64,000 nt of DNA, taken from contig MSDW01000001.1 in assembly GCA_001914405.1 (NCBI GenBank), positions 434,001 to 498,000 on the forward strand, in the 5' to 3' direction. Source of the stretch: Candidatus Methanohalarchaeum thermophilum. Lineage in GTDB: Archaea > Halobacteriota > Methanonatronarchaeia > Methanonatronarchaeales > Methanonatronarchaeaceae. The notes under the pieces were generated by a model that saw nothing but the letters and a program-made list of their open reading frames with translations, ran no database searches and had not been told where the DNA came from. Position 1 is the stretch's first letter. Each line of letters begins with the position of its first letter. Positions 28,738 to 37,498 of this stretch are shown here, one piece after another. The position numbers and the translations under genes were made by a program.

Positions 28738-30090
28738 TTATCTTCCCCTTTCTCTCCGTGAGATATCAAGCACATTCTTTATGTGTTTCTTACTACAGCC
28801 TAGATATTTTGAGGGATCTAGACAATTTTTTATTTCTTCTTCACTTAAATATTCTTTAATATCGCTTTTATTATTTAAAACCTTATAAAATTTCTTATCA
28901 CTTCTATAAGCTTCCATTGCACATTCTTTAACTAATTTATGGGCTTTTTGTCTTCCTAAACCTTTCTTTACGAGTTTTATCATCAATGCTTCACTCATGT
29001 TAAGGCCTTCCGTGAGATCAAGAACTTCTTGGATATTATCTTTGTGGACAACTAAGTCATTCATTACATTCTCAGCTAACTTAAGCTGTTCATCCACTAG
29101 TAATAAAGTTTCAGGTATAACTATACGCTCTGCAGAAGAATTAGTTAAATCTCTTTCATGTTCTAATGGAATGTTTTCCAACTCGGTCTGAATATTTCCT
29201 CTTACTACCTTGGCAAGCCCACATATCCTCTCAGATCTAATTGGATTCCTTTTCTGAGGCATCGTACTTGAGCCAACTTGGCCTTCTCTAAAGGGTTCTT
29301 CAACTTCTGATATCTCAGTTCTCTGTAGATTTCTAATCTCTCTTCCTATCTTATCTAAGGTACTAGAAATCAGAGATAACTTGGAGATCATTTCAGCGTG
29401 TCTATCCCTTTGTATAACTTGATTTGATATAACAACTGGGTTTAAACCTAACTTTTTGATAGTCTTTTTATGGACTTCTTCACCTTTTTCACCTAGAGCG
29501 GCTTGTGTGCCAACTGCACCAGTAATCTGTCCCACTAAAACTCTCTCCTTGAGTTCATTTAATCGATTGTGGTGTCTCCTAAGCTCATTTGCATAGATAG
29601 CTAACTTATGGCCCAAGGTTGTAGGAACAGCGTGCTGTCCATGGGTTCTGCCCACACAAACAAGATCACTGTACTTATCACATTTTTCGAGTAAGGTGTC
29701 CTCCAGTTTTAGTAATCTTTCTTCAATAATTTTTAAACTCTCTTTTATCTGCAGTCCTCTAGCGGTATCTTTAATGTCATTACTAGTAGCTCCAAGGTGA
29801 ACATATTCACCGTAATCTTTTATGCATTGCTCAGATAATCCTTCTACAACGGCCATAATATCGTGATGTATCTCTCTTTCAATTTCCTTTACTCTCTTAA
29901 GATCAACATGTTCTAGGTTGGCTTTTTTGCTAATCTCTTCCGCTGCTTCTTTAGGGATCAAACCAAGTTCAGCCTCGGCTTCAGCTAAAGCAGCTTCTAC
30001 ATCTAACATCTTCTTGAGTTCGGACTCTTTTTCCCAGATTTCTCTCATTTCGCTTGAACCATATCTACCTTCGATTGGATGAACTGTCAT
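28738..30090 (-). CDS. purB: Adenylosuccinate lyase
   Basis: This enzyme of the fumarase/aspartase superfamily releases fumarate from adenylosuccinate and from SAICAR in purine synthesis. The signature SSTMPQKRNPIRSE (about residues 276-289) with its catalytic serine loop is clear, as are RTHGQHAVPTTLGHKLA (about 148-164) and HLGATSNDIKDTA. The length of 450 is normal. It precedes the asparagine synthetase-like gene by two bases on the same strand and probably shares its transcript. A P5 element begins 17 bp upstream of the start, so the promoter must lie in or near that element or be very short. Confidence 0.94.
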   Translation of the reverse strand: MTVHPIEGRYGSSEMREIWEKESELKKMLDVEAALAEAEAELGLIPKEAAEEISKKANLEHVDLKRVKEIEREIHHDIMAVVEGLSEQCIKDYGEYVHLGATSNDIKDTARGLQIKESLKIIEERLLKLEDTLLEKCDKYSDLVCVGRTHGQHAVPTTLGHKLAIYANELRRHHNRLNELKERVLVGQITGAVGTQAALGEKGEEVHKKTIKKLGLNPVVISNQVIQRDRHAEMISKLSLISSTLDKIGREIRNLQRTEISEVEEPFREGQVGSSTMPQKRNPIRSERICGLAKVVRGNIQTELENIPLEHERDLTNSSAERIVIPETLLLVDEQLKLAENVMNDLVVHKDNIQEVLDLTEGLNMSEALMIKLVKKGLGRQKAHKLVKECAMEAYRSDKKFYKVLNNKSDIKEYLSEEEIKNCLDPSKYLGCSKKHIKNVLDISRRERGR

Positions 30091-30106
30091 AATATCCCAA
30101 AGATGG

Positions 30107-30596
30107 TTTTATCTTAGTGGTTGAGAAGATCCCTCTCCAAAATCTCTGATTTTGGTAGGAGGGATGAATCAACCTATGTTAAGTTGGGGTAGGATGTGGG
30201 AGGGGAGCAACTTCTCTCACAGGGTTTAAACCTCCTTTGTTGGTGTTATAAGCCTTTTCCGCGTAGACGCGGGTCAGTCCCATTGCCAATGTTGGGGCAG
30301 GCATTAGGGGGTCCAAGGCGATGTTGCACGCCAATTGGGTTGGCGGCGTCGGCGTGTTTCGTCCGCTTGGACTTCCAGAGCCTGGTGGCTTGGGAGGCAC
30401 CAGCAGGGTGTATTTGTCAGACACTCAGCCCCGAACGTAGCTCATCTTGCCCTCCCCCTCGGCCTCTGACTCCGACTTTGACCAAATGGTCTTGTTCTTT
30501 GGGCCTTTGAGGGGCATCGCATTAGGCTAATCTCCTACCCCTGCTTAGGGCTCTTTCAAGCCCCTTCCTAATCTCTGACTAGGGAGGGTAGTTGAC
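30107..30596 (+). mobile_element. P5-family GC-rich non-coding element, copy a
   Basis: The left end is TTTTATCTTAGTGGTTGAG, AAGATCCCTCTCC, core AAAATCTCTGATTTT and GGAGGGATGAATCAACC. The right end is AAGCCCCTTCC, core TAATCTCTGACTAGG and GAGGGTAGTTGACC. Between them lies a GC-rich stretch almost identical to 56869-57370. Strong stems include CCGCGT/ACGCGG (30259-30272) and CACGCC/GGCGTG (30326-30331 with 30350-30355). The contrast with AT-rich surroundings suggests a structured RNA. Open frames in it are by-products of GC content and are not conserved in length between copies. Confidence 0.72.
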
Positions 30597-30693
30597 CTGG
30601 ATCAATCAACAACCAGTTTTACTTTATTTAAGAAAACTTAAAGATTTAGGCCCAACATAAGAAATTTAGAAAAATACCAACAGATTTGATATA

Positions 30694-31665
30694 ATGAATG
30701 ATACTGATAAAAAGATATCGTTAATTAAAAGAAACGCTAAGGAAATAGTGACCGAAGATGAACTCCGTGAATTAATCAGGGGGAATTCTTCTCCAACAAC
30801 TTATGTAGGCTACGAACCAAGTGGTACATTGCACCTTGGCCACCTTTTAACAGCAAACAAATTGATTGATTTACAAAAAGCCGGATTTAATGTTAAGATA
30901 TTATTAGCGGATCTTCATGCTTACCTAAATGAAAAAGGCAGTATAAAAGATATTCGGGAAACTGCAGAGATGAATAAGGATTTTTTCCTGGCTTATGGGT
31001 TGGAAGAAGATAAAACTGAATTTGTTTTAGGAAGTGAATATCAACTTGACGAAGACTACATAATGGATGTTTATGAACTTTCTTTAAACGTTACATTAAA
31101 CCGAGCTCGGCGGAGTATGGATGAGGTTAGCAGAAGAAAGAAAAATCCAATCGTTGGCCAGATGCTTTATCCTCTGATGCAAGCTGCAGATATAGGTTTT
31201 TTGGGTATTGATTTAGCGGTAGGAGGAATAGATCAGAGAAAAATACATATGTTAGCTAGAGAAATATTGCCTAAAATAGATTATAATCCTCCAATATGCC
31301 TTCATACCCCAATATTAACTGGTTTGGATGGCAAAAAAATGTCTTCATCGAGAGAAAACTGGATTGATTTATCAGATTCACCTGAAGAAATAGAAGAGAA
31401 AATAAATGATGCTTACTGCCCGAAGGAACAGATAAAAGATAATCCTGTTATAGAGATAATGAAATATCATATTATGCCTAGGTACGATGAAATTACTATA
31501 GAAAGGCCGGAGAAATATGGTGGAGATTTAAATTATTCATCATTTCATGGATTGAAGCAAGATTACTTAGAGGGAGAACTTCATCCATTAGACTTAAAGA
31601 AATCAGTAACTATTTATCTTAATGAGGTAATAGAACCTGCGAGAAAGAAAGTAGGAGGACTTTAA
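30694..31665 (+). CDS. tyrS: Tyrosyl-tRNA synthetase
   Basis: This class I synthetase attaches tyrosine to its tRNA. It has the archaeal form of the HIGH motif in [15 protein letters not shown] (about residues 38-52) and KMSSS (about 214-218), within [20 protein letters not shown]. The tyrosine-binding YVGYEPSG and [21 protein letters not shown] segments are also typical. At 323 residues it is the short archaeal type without the bacterial C-terminal S4 domain. It is followed after four bases by the aIF1A gene and then by the KH protein, forming a translation operon. Confidence 0.94.
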   Translation: MNDTDKKISLIKRNAKEIVTEDELRELIRGNSSPTTYVGYEPSGTLHLGHLLTANKLIDLQKAGFNVKILLADLHAYLNEKGSIKDIRETAEMNKDFFLAYGLEEDKTEFVLGSEYQLDEDYIMDVYELSLNVTLNRARRSMDEVSRRKKNPIVGQMLYPLMQAADIGFLGIDLAVGGIDQRKIHMLAREILPKIDYNPPICLHTPILTGLDGKKMSSSRENWIDLSDSPEEIEEKINDAYCPKEQIKDNPVIEIMKYHIMPRYDEITIERPEKYGGDLNYSSFHGLKQDYLEGELHPLDLKKSVTIYLNEVIEPARKKVGGL

Positions 31666-31669
31666 AAAG

Positions 31670-31963
31670 ATGTCTGATGAAGAAGAGAAAACAAACCGTA
31701 GTCCAAGGTTACCTAATAGTGATGAGCAAATGGCGAGAGTTATAAGTATGCTAGGAGCGAATAGAGTAAAAGTTTATTCTGAAGATGGAGAGAAAAGAAT
31801 AGCAAGAATCCCTGGAAAAATGCAGAAAAGAAATTGGATTAGAGAAGACGATGTAGTTATAATCGAGCCATGGGATTTTCAAGATGAAAAGGCTGATATA
31901 AAGTGGCGATATAAGCAATGGGATGTTAGGTGGCTTAAAAACCACGATAAACTTAAAGTTTGA
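31670..31963 (+). CDS. Translation initiation factor aIF1A
   Basis: This 97-residue OB-fold protein ([20 protein letters not shown], then [19 protein letters not shown] and [16 protein letters not shown], finally [11 protein letters not shown]) is archaeal initiation factor 1A, which binds the small ribosomal subunit. The length matches the family. A short charged N-terminus precedes the OB fold. It lies between tyrS and the KH protein with only a few bases on either side. Confidence 0.94.
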   Translation: MSDEEEKTNRSPRLPNSDEQMARVISMLGANRVKVYSEDGEKRIARIPGKMQKRNWIREDDVVIIEPWDFQDEKADIKWRYKQWDVRWLKNHDKLKV

Positions 31964-31967
31964 AAAA

Positions 31968-32513
31968 ATGACGGATTTTGTTAAAATACCTCAGGATAGA
32001 ATAGGGGTTCTCATAGGAAGAGATGGGGAAACTAAGGATAGAATAGAGGAAGAGACAGGAGTAAAGCTAGAAGTAGACAGTTCAAACGGAAGGGTCAGAA
32101 TAGATCGAGAGGAAGCGGATCCCCTAGTAGGATGGAAGGTTAGCAAGGTCGTTAAAGCTATAGGGAGAGGTTTTTCACCTGAAGACGCTTTAAAGCTATT
32201 AGAGGAACGAAAAGTCATGGAATTAATAGACATAACAAACTATGCCAGCACAAAGGATTCATTACATAGGCTTAAGGGTAGAGTAATAGGTAAAAAAGGC
32301 AAAACTAGAAAAAACCTTGAAGAAATATCTGGAACAAATATAACAATCTATGGAAAAACTATTGGGTGTATAGGTGGTCCTGAAAAAGTTTCAGTAACTG
32401 CCCAAGCTATAAAAAAACTATTGAATGGAGCTCCACACGGAAATGCCTACAAATTCTTAAAGGATAATACCAAAAAACCAGGTGGAATCGAATATATTAG
32501 AAGAGATCATTAA
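31968..32513 (+). CDS. KH-domain RNA-binding protein (Dim2/Pno1-like)
   Basis: Two KH domains are visible. The first has IGVLIGRDGETKDRIEEETG with the GxxG loop GRDG (about residues 16-19). The second has GRVIGKKGKTRKNLEEISGT with GKKG (about 108-111), and the protein ends LLNGAPHGNAYKFL, which is conserved in archaeal Dim2. In eukaryotes and archaea it helps mature the 3' end of small subunit rRNA. The ATG at 31968 (in frame, four bases after the aIF1A stop) is the likely start; an earlier in-frame ATG would overlap aIF1A. The order aIF1A then Dim2 is common in archaea. Confidence 0.92.
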   Translation: MTDFVKIPQDRIGVLIGRDGETKDRIEEETGVKLEVDSSNGRVRIDREEADPLVGWKVSKVVKAIGRGFSPEDALKLLEERKVMELIDITNYASTKDSLHRLKGRVIGKKGKTRKNLEEISGTNITIYGKTIGCIGGPEKVSVTAQAIKKLLNGAPHGNAYKFLKDNTKKPGGIEYIRRDH

Positions 32514-32620
32514 TTTTTAACTTAAATTGATTTTCTAGTCCAATTACTATTTTTTTCACCTTCCTTGAGTGCTACTATTAAAGCGAAAAATTAATTGATG
32601 ACTGAGTAAAATTTTCCTTG

Positions 32621-33010
32621 ATGTCAGATTGGTTATCAGATACTATCACTAAGATCTTTAATAAATTTGATAGAACTTATAGAGAAGCAAAGAAAAAGTT
32701 CAGAGAAGGATATGTGCAATCACTCAAGGACTCTAACTGGAAAGAAATGGATATAGAGAAAGGAGAAAAGCCCTTTGTCGATGTTTTCATAAAAAATGAC
32801 AAAGTAAAAGTAATAGCCGAATTACCAGGTGCAGAAGAGAAAGACATAAAACTGGGAATCCTTGAAGAAAATGTTTTGCATATATCTGCTCAATCTAGTA
32901 GAGGAGAATATTCAACACAAGTAAAACTACCTTCTAGTATAAAAAGAGATAAGGTCTTTAAAGAATATAAAAATGGTGTTTTAACTATTACTTTAGAGAT
33001 AAGAAAATAA
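32621..33010 (+). CDS. Hsp20/alpha-crystallin-type small heat shock protein
   Basis: The C-terminal alpha-crystallin domain is seen in PFVDVFIKNDKVKVIAELPG, KDIKLGILEENVLHISAQS and the ending KEYKNGVLTITLEIRK (about residues 42-129). The N-terminus is short and basic. Small heat shock proteins hold unfolding proteins in large oligomers. The terminal IXI-type anchor is weak, only the ITLEI strand. I use ATG at 32621; a TTG immediately before it is the alternative start. Two 20-base direct repeats lie between this gene and the next. Confidence 0.87.
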   Translation: MSDWLSDTITKIFNKFDRTYREAKKKFREGYVQSLKDSNWKEMDIEKGEKPFVDVFIKNDKVKVIAELPGAEEKDIKLGILEENVLHISAQSSRGEYSTQVKLPSSIKRDKVFKEYKNGVLTITLEIRK

Positions 33011-33032
33011 GATAATTTAACTAGAAATATTG

Positions 33033-33072
33033 ATTTAGACATAAAAAGCATAATTTAGACATAAAAAGCATA
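33033..33072 (+). repeat. Two tandem copies of a 20-base repeat
   Basis: ATTTAGACATAAAAAGCATA occurs twice head to tail between the Hsp20 and CDF genes. The second copy ends seven bases before the CDF start codon, so the duplication lengthens the leader and could change expression of the transporter. It may be a simple slippage product. Confidence 0.8.
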
Positions 33073-33078
33073 AATAAG

Positions 33079-33933
33079 ATGGAAAGAAATAGGCTCTTAA
33101 AATATATTTTTATTGTACTATTAGTGAATTTTTTTCTATTTGTAATAAAATTCGTTCCGACCATCTTTTTTAACAGCTTATCAGTTCAATCAGATTCTTT
33201 TAATTCTCTTTCTGATTCTTTTTACTCTATTATAATACTAGTAGGATCTTACTTTGCCTTCAGACCAAAAGATAGTTCTCATCCGCACGGACACGAAAGG
33301 ATAAGGCCTTTTCTTTCTCTAATTATCTCAGGTTCAATAATATTTACCGGCGTTATAATAGTTAGAGGCGGAATATACAATTTAATACATGGAACTAGAT
33401 ATCAATTTTCTATTTTATTTATATATGTCTTACTGATATCTATTCTTGTTAAATACACTTTATCAATTTACTTGGATAGATTGAATAAAGTATATAAAAA
33501 CGATATTTTATCGTCTTTATCAGATGATAGTAAAGTAGATGCATTGGCTTCTTTCTCTGCTATAGTAGGTGTTATTATCTCTCGCCTAGGTTACGCAATT
33601 TTTGACACTATATTTGGTGTTTTAATCTCCTTTTGGATATTTAAGACGGGGTTATCGATAGGATGGAGAAATTTTAAATATCTAACCGGGTCTTCGCCAC
33701 CGCAAGAGGTGACTGAAAAAATAATGAGCATTTTAAAAAATAGAGAAGAAGTTATTGAAGTAATTGAGTGTGAACCTCACTATGTTGGACCAAAATTAGA
33801 TGTTTACTGCGAACTAGAGGTTGCATCGTCACTTAGTTTGATCGAAGCCCATGAACTGGAGGAAGAAATTAAAAGAGAACTTTTGGCCTTAAATGAGGTC
33901 AATAATGTTTATATTCACCTAGAGCCAACGTAA
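33079..33933 (+). CDS. Cation diffusion facilitator (CDF) family transporter
   Basis: The 284-residue protein has five to six membrane segments in the first 200 residues followed by a cytoplasmic domain. The usual metal-site helices are recognisable as SVQSDSFNSLSDSFYS in helix 2 (two Asp in the usual places, the His replaced by Asn) and DDSKVDALASFSAIVG in helix 5. The HPHGHERI loop also fits the family. The C-terminal domain (VIEVIECEPHYVGPKLDVYC) resembles the ferredoxin-like cytoplasmic domain. Such proteins export Zn, Fe, Mn or similar ions using proton exchange. The altered metal residues make a Mn or Fe role possible. Confidence 0.85.
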   Translation: MERNRLLKYIFIVLLVNFFLFVIKFVPTIFFNSLSVQSDSFNSLSDSFYSIIILVGSYFAFRPKDSSHPHGHERIRPFLSLIISGSIIFTGVIIVRGGIYNLIHGTRYQFSILFIYVLLISILVKYTLSIYLDRLNKVYKNDILSSLSDDSKVDALASFSAIVGVIISRLGYAIFDTIFGVLISFWIFKTGLSIGWRNFKYLTGSSPPQEVTEKIMSILKNREEVIEVIECEPHYVGPKLDVYCELEVASSLSLIEAHELEEEIKRELLALNEVNNVYIHLEPT

Positions 33934-33935
33934 AA

Positions 33936-33996
33936 GTGACCTCCTCTTCTAGCTTAATCAGAGATTTGAGGAGGGAAGGATTCTCACCAAATAAAT
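33936..33996 (-). repeat. Solo left-end/right-end hairpin
   Basis: On the minus strand this reads TTTGGTGAGAATCC, core CCTCAAATCTCTGATT, then AGAAGAGGAGGTCAC. It joins a left-end-like motif to a right-end motif around one hairpin and lies just after the CDF stop codon and upstream of alaX. It has the same layout as the element at 47039-47100, including TCACCAAATAA on the plus strand beyond it. Confidence 0.58.
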
Positions 33997-34031
33997 TAAA
34001 TTGTAATAATAAAGTATAGGAGGTGCTAGTT

Positions 34032-34721
34032 TTGACTGAATTAATTTATTTTGAAGATTGCTATAAAAAGGAATTTGAAGCCGAAGTAGAAGAAACGAAA
34101 AATAATAAGGTTATTTTAGATAAAACGGCTTTCTATCCTGAGGGAGGTGGACAACCATCTGATAAAGGAGTATTAGATGGTTCAAAAGTTAAAAAAGTAA
34201 TTAAAAAAGGAAATACAGTGGAACATGTGGTTGAAGATGAGTTGCCAAGAGAAGGAGATAAAGTAAAAGGCAAAATAGACTGGGATAGAAGATATCAGCA
34301 TATGAAGTACCATACTGCTCAACACATCCTTTCAGCTGTCGTACTACAGGATTACGAAGGCAAGACCACTGGAAACCAACTCTATTCAGATAGAGCTAGA
34401 ATTGATTTCGATGAAGATGTCACCGATAAGGTTTCAAAGATAGAAGACAAGGTTAATTCTATAATAGAAGATGAAAGAGAGATTAAGATATATCAAATGA
34501 AGAGAGAGGAGGCGCTCGAGGAACTTGATCCGGAAAGAACAAGAATAGATCTATTACCTGATTCTATTAAGGAGATAAGAATAGTGGAAATCACTGATCT
34601 AGATAAAACTGCTTGTGCAGGTACTCATGTGAGTAAAACGAGCGAATTAGGGGAATTTGAAATAAAAGGTACTGAAAGCAAGGGAAAAGGAAGAAAGAGG
34701 ATAGAATTTACTCTTGAGTAA
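34032..34721 (+). CDS. Alanyl-tRNA editing protein AlaX
   Basis: This protein resembles the editing domain of alanyl-tRNA synthetase and removes serine or glycine wrongly attached to tRNA-Ala. The two zinc/catalytic motifs are HTAQHILSAV (HxxxH, about residues 95-104) and CAGTHVSKTSELGEF (CxxxH, about 197-211). The N-terminal beta-barrel part includes ILDKTAFYPEGGGQPSDKG. I favour TTG at 34032 as the start because AGGAGGTG ends five bases before it; a GTG nine bases earlier lies inside this ribosome binding site. The 3' end overlaps the convergent DUF763 gene by 14 bases. Confidence 0.92.
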   Translation: MTELIYFEDCYKKEFEAEVEETKNNKVILDKTAFYPEGGGQPSDKGVLDGSKVKKVIKKGNTVEHVVEDELPREGDKVKGKIDWDRRYQHMKYHTAQHILSAVVLQDYEGKTTGNQLYSDRARIDFDEDVTDKVSKIEDKVNSIIEDEREIKIYQMKREEALEELDPERTRIDLLPDSIKEIRIVEITDLDKTACAGTHVSKTSELGEFEIKGTESKGKGRKRIEFTLE

Positions 34722-35820
34722 CAAAATCACTTAGTTTGTTCATGGCTTTTCTCTTTTCTTTTTCTTCTATTTTAGTTTCTTGAATGGCTCTTTTTAGAAA
34801 ATTAATTGACTTCTGGTATCTTTCTTCGTTTACTGGATAGGGTGTCCCATCTTTTCCTCCATGAGCGTAGCTATACGTTGCAGGATCTTTTTTACTATAT
34901 TCCTCTCCGTAAACCAGATCAGATATTAAGGCAAGGGCTCTTACTGTTTTAGGTCCAATCCCCTCTGTGCTTATTAGGTCCTTAAAGTCGGACGGTTGTT
35001 TCTCATATGCCTTATTTATGTTCTGGAAAATTTTTTTGCTGAAATCACTCTTGATTACCTCATGTTCAGGTGGAAAACTAATTTTATCTTCGTTTTTTAA
35101 AAACTTATCTAAATTGGATTGATTTTTATTAGTTAAAAAGGATTGGAAATGGGAAACTCCATCATTTACTAAATCAACAGAGGTTTTTCTGTTTTCTTTA
35201 GATTTCTTTGATGTTAAGTCAATTACATCTGGCTCCTTTTTTTTACTTGAGATTTCATTATGAGGTTCTTCTATATATGAGCCCAGGTTGTTTGATAGCC
35301 AGTGATATCTTCTAGCGTATCCACTTTTTTCATTCATTCCCTGCTGTATCACTATCCAATCCCCCTTATCTGAAAACATGGTACAATGATGGTAAAGTTT
35401 GTAATCATCTTGAAGACAAGTCGAATCAACCTTAGCTGACATTTTACTTGATCTAGATATTTCTTTTAGCTTACCATAATTGCATAATTCCTTGGAGTCT
35501 AAAATCTCTTTGGGAGTTTTTCTTGAGTTTTTACCCTTTCCGCCAGCTACCTTTATATCTAAATTCATTTCGTTAATAGATTCTTTAAGTGCACCGGTTA
35601 GAGTCGTGGTTAATCCAGAAGAATGCCAATCAAAAGAAACAGTGCATCCTAGAGCCTGGAAGAAAAAAGGATCTGAGAGTTTTTCCAATAATTTCCTTTC
35701 AGAATATTCTAAAACAATTAGTTTAGATATCTTACCAACAAGTTCCTTCATATCTTTAAATAACCAACTAGGGCATTTGCCAGTATGTAAAGGCAGATCA
35801 GTAGTTCCCTTTCGCTGCAA
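34708..35820 (-). CDS. DUF763 family protein
   Basis: This 370-residue protein has the DUF763 signature: start RKGTTDLPLHTGKCPSWLF, then FFQALGCTVSFDWHSSGLTT and KVDSTCLQDDYKLYHHCTMF. A helix-hairpin-helix-like stretch, STEGIGPKTVRALALISD (about residues 282-299), suggests DNA or RNA binding. DUF763 proteins are widespread in archaea and thermophilic bacteria; I know of no established function. The gene starts about 30 bp downstream of the predicted C/D box RNA on the same strand. Confidence 0.88.
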   Translation of the reverse strand: MQRKGTTDLPLHTGKCPSWLFKDMKELVGKISKLIVLEYSERKLLEKLSDPFFFQALGCTVSFDWHSSGLTTTLTGALKESINEMNLDIKVAGGKGKNSRKTPKEILDSKELCNYGKLKEISRSSKMSAKVDSTCLQDDYKLYHHCTMFSDKGDWIVIQQGMNEKSGYARRYHWLSNNLGSYIEEPHNEISSKKKEPDVIDLTSKKSKENRKTSVDLVNDGVSHFQSFLTNKNQSNLDKFLKNEDKISFPPEHEVIKSDFSKKIFQNINKAYEKQPSDFKDLISTEGIGPKTVRALALISDLVYGEEYSKKDPATYSYAHGGKDGTPYPVNEERYQKSINFLKRAIQETKIEEKEKRKAMNKLSDFVTQE

Positions 35821-35850
35821 AGTATTTCACCTGAAATTAAAAGATATAAG

Positions 35851-35920
35851 TGAAGGGCGTTCAGCACTCAAAATCTTCTTCATCAAATCTGCCAGGCCAA
35901 GGTCATCATCACGCCCTTCA
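35851..35920 (-). ncRNA. Likely C/D box sRNA
   Basis: On the minus strand a 70-base segment has perfect ten-base terminal arms (TGAAGGGCGT with ACGCCCTTCA), box C as GTGATGA at 35912-35906 (overlapping ATGATGA), a D'-like CTGG near 35895-35892, box C' TGATGA near 35885-35880, and box D CTGA at 35864-35861 right beside the terminal stem. Order and spacing match archaeal C/D box guides for 2'-O-methylation. The two guide segments would be TGACCTTGGC before D' and AGAAGATTTTGAGTG before D. The D' box is one base off consensus. The target is not identified. Confidence 0.68.
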
Positions 35921-36219
35921 TTTAATTTGTTCTTTTTTTGTCTAACAAAAAATAACCTACCAAATCACAAACTCGATTAATTGTGTTTTCTATAGTAAAC
36001 TGGAGAAATTTAATTTCTTCTTAGAATAAAGGAAAAATCTGAGATACATGTTTCATAAATATGTTATTTTTATCAGGGTTTTTTCTGTTTTATCAAAATT
36101 ATGAGCTTTTTGGTGTTTTTTAATTGATTTATTTTTCGTTAGAATATATTAAAACCATCTATGGTATGATAAGGGAGAGAACCCCTGTTGATTGCAATGC
36201 GGGTTACTTCACATATTGG
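35921..36219. other. AT-rich intergenic stretch with one left-end-like hairpin
   Basis: No gene is seen. Bases 36172-36212 read GGGAGAGAACCCC, hairpin, GCGGGTTACTTCAC, combining a left-end motif with a right-end CACTTCAC, another solo hairpin remnant. It lies about 8 bp after the tiaS stop on the opposite reading side and may end that transcript. The remainder is AT-rich and could contain the promoter for the sRNA. Confidence 0.45.
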
Positions 36220-37485
36220 TTAGAAAAACATTCTATTATTTTTTAGTTTTTTTATTTTTTTCCTGATCTTAGGACGTGAAATATGTCTTCGGGCTACTGG
36301 AGGTACTTCGTATATTCCTTCATTCAGTTTTCTTTCTTTGTGTATTTCTCTCTTCTTTTTAGCTTTTTCTTTGCATTTCTTACACCTGAATCCTTGATTT
36401 TTTCCGGCGCTTTCCATGTTTATCCCACAATTTGGGCATTTAGGGTTTTTATAAATGATATTTTCGTTTAATTCCTGTATCTCTATCTTTTCAAGGTTGA
36501 TAGTCAATGGTTTTTCGCTTACTCCTCCATATGCTGTGACAACATCTCCTTTGATAAGTTTTTTGATTATATCTCGAAATCCTTTTGTAGGTTCAAAAGC
36601 AGCGCAGTCTATCTTACCTGTTTTATCTCTTATTTTAAAGAATACATGTCCTCCTTCCTTAGTCTCTGGGGGTTTTTCTACTTTTCCTTTTACTTTTACC
36701 GATGTAAAAGGTTTTATCTCCTTTATCTTTTCTATTTCTTGAATGTGTTCGTCGGTTCCTTGATTGGTTTTAAATAGAGTCTGATAGGTTTTTCTTTCTG
36801 ATCTTATCTTCTGGGATGCATCGATTATTTCTTTTTTAAAGTCTCCTCTGATGCCATAAAGAACTGGACATGGAGAGTTCGGATCGAATACTGTTTGGTT
36901 GTTTTCCCGGTCTACGGTATCCCAGATTTTTGGGTACTTTTTATCTGAAATCTCCCATACATCCTTTTTGTTTATGTCTCTTAGAGTTCCCCACGCTTTC
37001 TTCTTCCTGTAAGCAATTAATTCGTATGTGTAATCGTTAAATGTATATCCTGCAGCCGTTAATGCTCCAACTATTCCTCTACCCGAATTGAATTCTCTTG
37101 TTTCTCCGTATTTTTTGGCTAAAGATTTAGCTTTTTTTAAGTCTACTATTTCCTTGATTGATTTTTTTGAGATCTTTTTTATTTTATCTATTTTTTTAGG
37201 ATCTCTATCAAAAAAGACGATACCGGTATTAGATTTTTCTTCTCTCAGATCGGTAATTAGTTCAGTTATTTTTTCTTTAAGTTCTTTAGGGTTAATAGTT
37301 TTGATGTCCAGTCCGATTGCACCATTTCCTCTTGTTTTCCAGGGTACATTAGGGTTTAGTCTTATTAATCTGGGTTTTGATATCAGATCTAAATCAAAGT
37401 CATTTATTACTCTGGTTGCAACATATGTTGTGCACATTCCTTTTCTAGAATCAGTATCGTCAAAACCAATATAAAGTTCTTTCAT
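36220..37485 (-). CDS. tiaS: tRNA(Ile2) 2-agmatinylcytidine synthetase
   Basis: TiaS attaches agmatine to C34 of tRNA-Ile2 so that it reads AUA, an essential archaeal reaction. The N-terminal catalytic domain starts YIGFDDTDSRKGMCTTYVA. The middle has RLIRLNPNVPWKTRGNGAIG and RGIVGALTAAGYTF. The C-terminal part has an OB fold (VKVKGKVEKPPETKEGG) and a zinc ribbon, CPNCG...FRCKKC (about residues 350-370). The length of 421 is normal. The start is ATG at 37485, 13 bp after the stop of the radical SAM gene. Confidence 0.94.
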   Translation of the reverse strand: MKELYIGFDDTDSRKGMCTTYVATRVINDFDLDLISKPRLIRLNPNVPWKTRGNGAIGLDIKTINPKELKEKITELITDLREEKSNTGIVFFDRDPKKIDKIKKISKKSIKEIVDLKKAKSLAKKYGETREFNSGRGIVGALTAAGYTFNDYTYELIAYRKKKAWGTLRDINKKDVWEISDKKYPKIWDTVDRENNQTVFDPNSPCPVLYGIRGDFKKEIIDASQKIRSERKTYQTLFKTNQGTDEHIQEIEKIKEIKPFTSVKVKGKVEKPPETKEGGHVFFKIRDKTGKIDCAAFEPTKGFRDIIKKLIKGDVVTAYGGVSEKPLTINLEKIEIQELNENIIYKNPKCPNCGINMESAGKNQGFRCKKCKEKAKKKREIHKERKLNEGIYEVPPVARRHISRPKIRKKIKKLKNNRMFF

Positions 37486-37498
37486 CCTAGATCCTAAT

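Noticed and set aside
30179-30510. Open frames of 81 and 104 residues in the GC-rich P5 element
   Set aside because: They run on both strands of the same segment, are rich in Pro, Ser and Cys without a domain, and are not kept in length in the second copy at 56869-57370. High GC content explains them.
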